Origin: Vibrio crassostreae
Lineage (GTDB): Bacteria > Pseudomonadota > Gammaproteobacteria > Enterobacterales > Vibrionaceae
NCBI RefSeq assembly: GCF_024347415.1
Contig: NZ_AP025476.1
Coordinates: 1,054,001 to 1,118,000, forward strand
Reading direction: 5' to 3'
DNA: 64,000 nt
Every line of letters starts with the position of its first letter. Position 1 is the first letter of the stretch. Under the pieces are notes generated by a model that was not told the origin of the DNA, ran no database searches, and saw nothing but the letters and a program-made list of their open reading frames with translations. Shown here piece after piece: positions 63,652 through 64,000 of this stretch. The position numbers were made by a program, and so were the translations under genes.

Positions 63652-64000
63652 ATGAGCTCTCAATTAATGCTGGCGTTCTTGCTATTTTCAACATCAATTG
63701 CAATTACCCCTGGGGCAGGCAATATCGCATTACTTGGGATTTCAAGTCGTTATGGATTTGCTGCGACTTTACCTTTTATCTCTGGGAACGCTTTTGGCAT
63801 CATCATCGTACTGGCGGGTTCTAGTGTCGGTTTGGTGAGCCTATTTACCCTTTATCCAGAGCTATACAACATTTTGAAATACGCGGGTGCGGCTTATTTG
63901 CTGTTCATGGCGTGGTCGATTGCGAACATGCAAATCGAAGAAAGCACTACCGACAATCGTTCAGGTTTCATGTCTGGTGTGCTGATGCAGGTGTTAAACC
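63652..64000 (+). CDS. LysE-family exporter, 3'-truncated by the window
   Basis: The first 116 codons of a LysE/RhtB-type amino acid exporter. The signature TPGAGNIALLGISSRYGF (about 19-36) and two membrane segments are visible, and the frame is open to the last base. AGGAGTGAGAGGAA precedes the ATG. It is divergent from an Lrp-family gene, its likely regulator. Confidence 0.88.
   Translation, partial: MSSQLMLAFLLFSTSIAITPGAGNIALLGISSRYGFAATLPFISGNAFGIIIVLAGSSVGLVSLFTLYPELYNILKYAGAAYLLFMAWSIANMQIEESTTDNRSGFMSGVLMQVLN

Noticed and set aside
1..64000. tRNA or rRNA genes
   Set aside because: No cloverleaf with conserved TTCGANTC loop or rRNA segment was noticed while reading the sequence; a dedicated search was not possible.

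Overview
The window looks like a marine gammaproteobacterium, most probably a Vibrio: many genes have a typical Vibrio look (OmpU/OmpC-type porin, VpsR-like enhancer-binding protein, SoxR, ChbG plus family 4 glycosidase, AzlCD), and base composition is moderately AT-rich. No rRNA or tRNA gene is visible. Species-level assignment is not possible from the sequence alone.

Positions 1 to about 21.8 kb look like the cas-proximal part of a Tn7-like, CRISPR-associated transposon of the I-F3 type. Its RNA-guided module is tniQ - cas8/5f fusion - cas7f - cas6f - mini-CRISPR (12.6-17.9 kb), with no cas1, cas2 or cas3. A promoter overlapped by a near-perfect 31 bp palindrome precedes tniQ. The last spacer resembles the conserved apical part of the bacterial SRP RNA (ffs), with differences at positions 6, 12 and 18, as expected for a homing guide to an ffs attachment site. 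It is followed by a degenerate repeat that keeps the Cas6 hairpin, and then by a terminator. Three 20 bp direct repeats at 21.71-21.81 kb resemble TnsB sites and mark one end of the element. The tnsABC genes and the other end must lie left of the window. The visible cargo is anti-invader: an SF2 helicase (cut by the window edge), a type I restriction system (hsdR, hsdM, hsdS), a beta-class DNA methyltransferase, a Septu-like ATPase/HNH pair translationally coupled to hsdS, several small unknown genes, and a second HsdM/HsdS-like methylase gene broken at a run of six G.

An IS3-family element (21838-23263) with a 3 bp TTA duplication has inserted in the loop of a chromosomal terminator just beyond the transposon end. 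From 23.3 kb on the window is ordinary chromosome: a periplasmic amino-acid-binding protein, AraC/AzlCD, RNase HI, a small polysaccharide cluster (two glycosyltransferases and a flippase), LysE and GNAT genes, glutathione peroxidase, an ABC1-family kinase, a secreted protein with a sigma-54-type promoter next to an enhancer-binding regulator, a CDGSH/glutamate-synthase fusion, and a SoxR-box-controlled arylamine N-acetyltransferase/flavin reductase operon with soxR about 3 kb away.

The right end holds carbohydrate and amino-acid genes: chbG and a family 4 glycosidase with a divergent LysR regulator; a globin; then a sulfatase / LacI / porin / SnoaL-like / MFS / sodium-symporter / serine dehydratase region. 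Three copies of a 17 bp motif built around CGTA (upstream of lacI, between the MFS and symporter genes, and on the symporter start codon) tie this last region into one probable LacI-family regulon. It ends with an Lrp-family regulator divergent from a LysE-type exporter cut by the window end.
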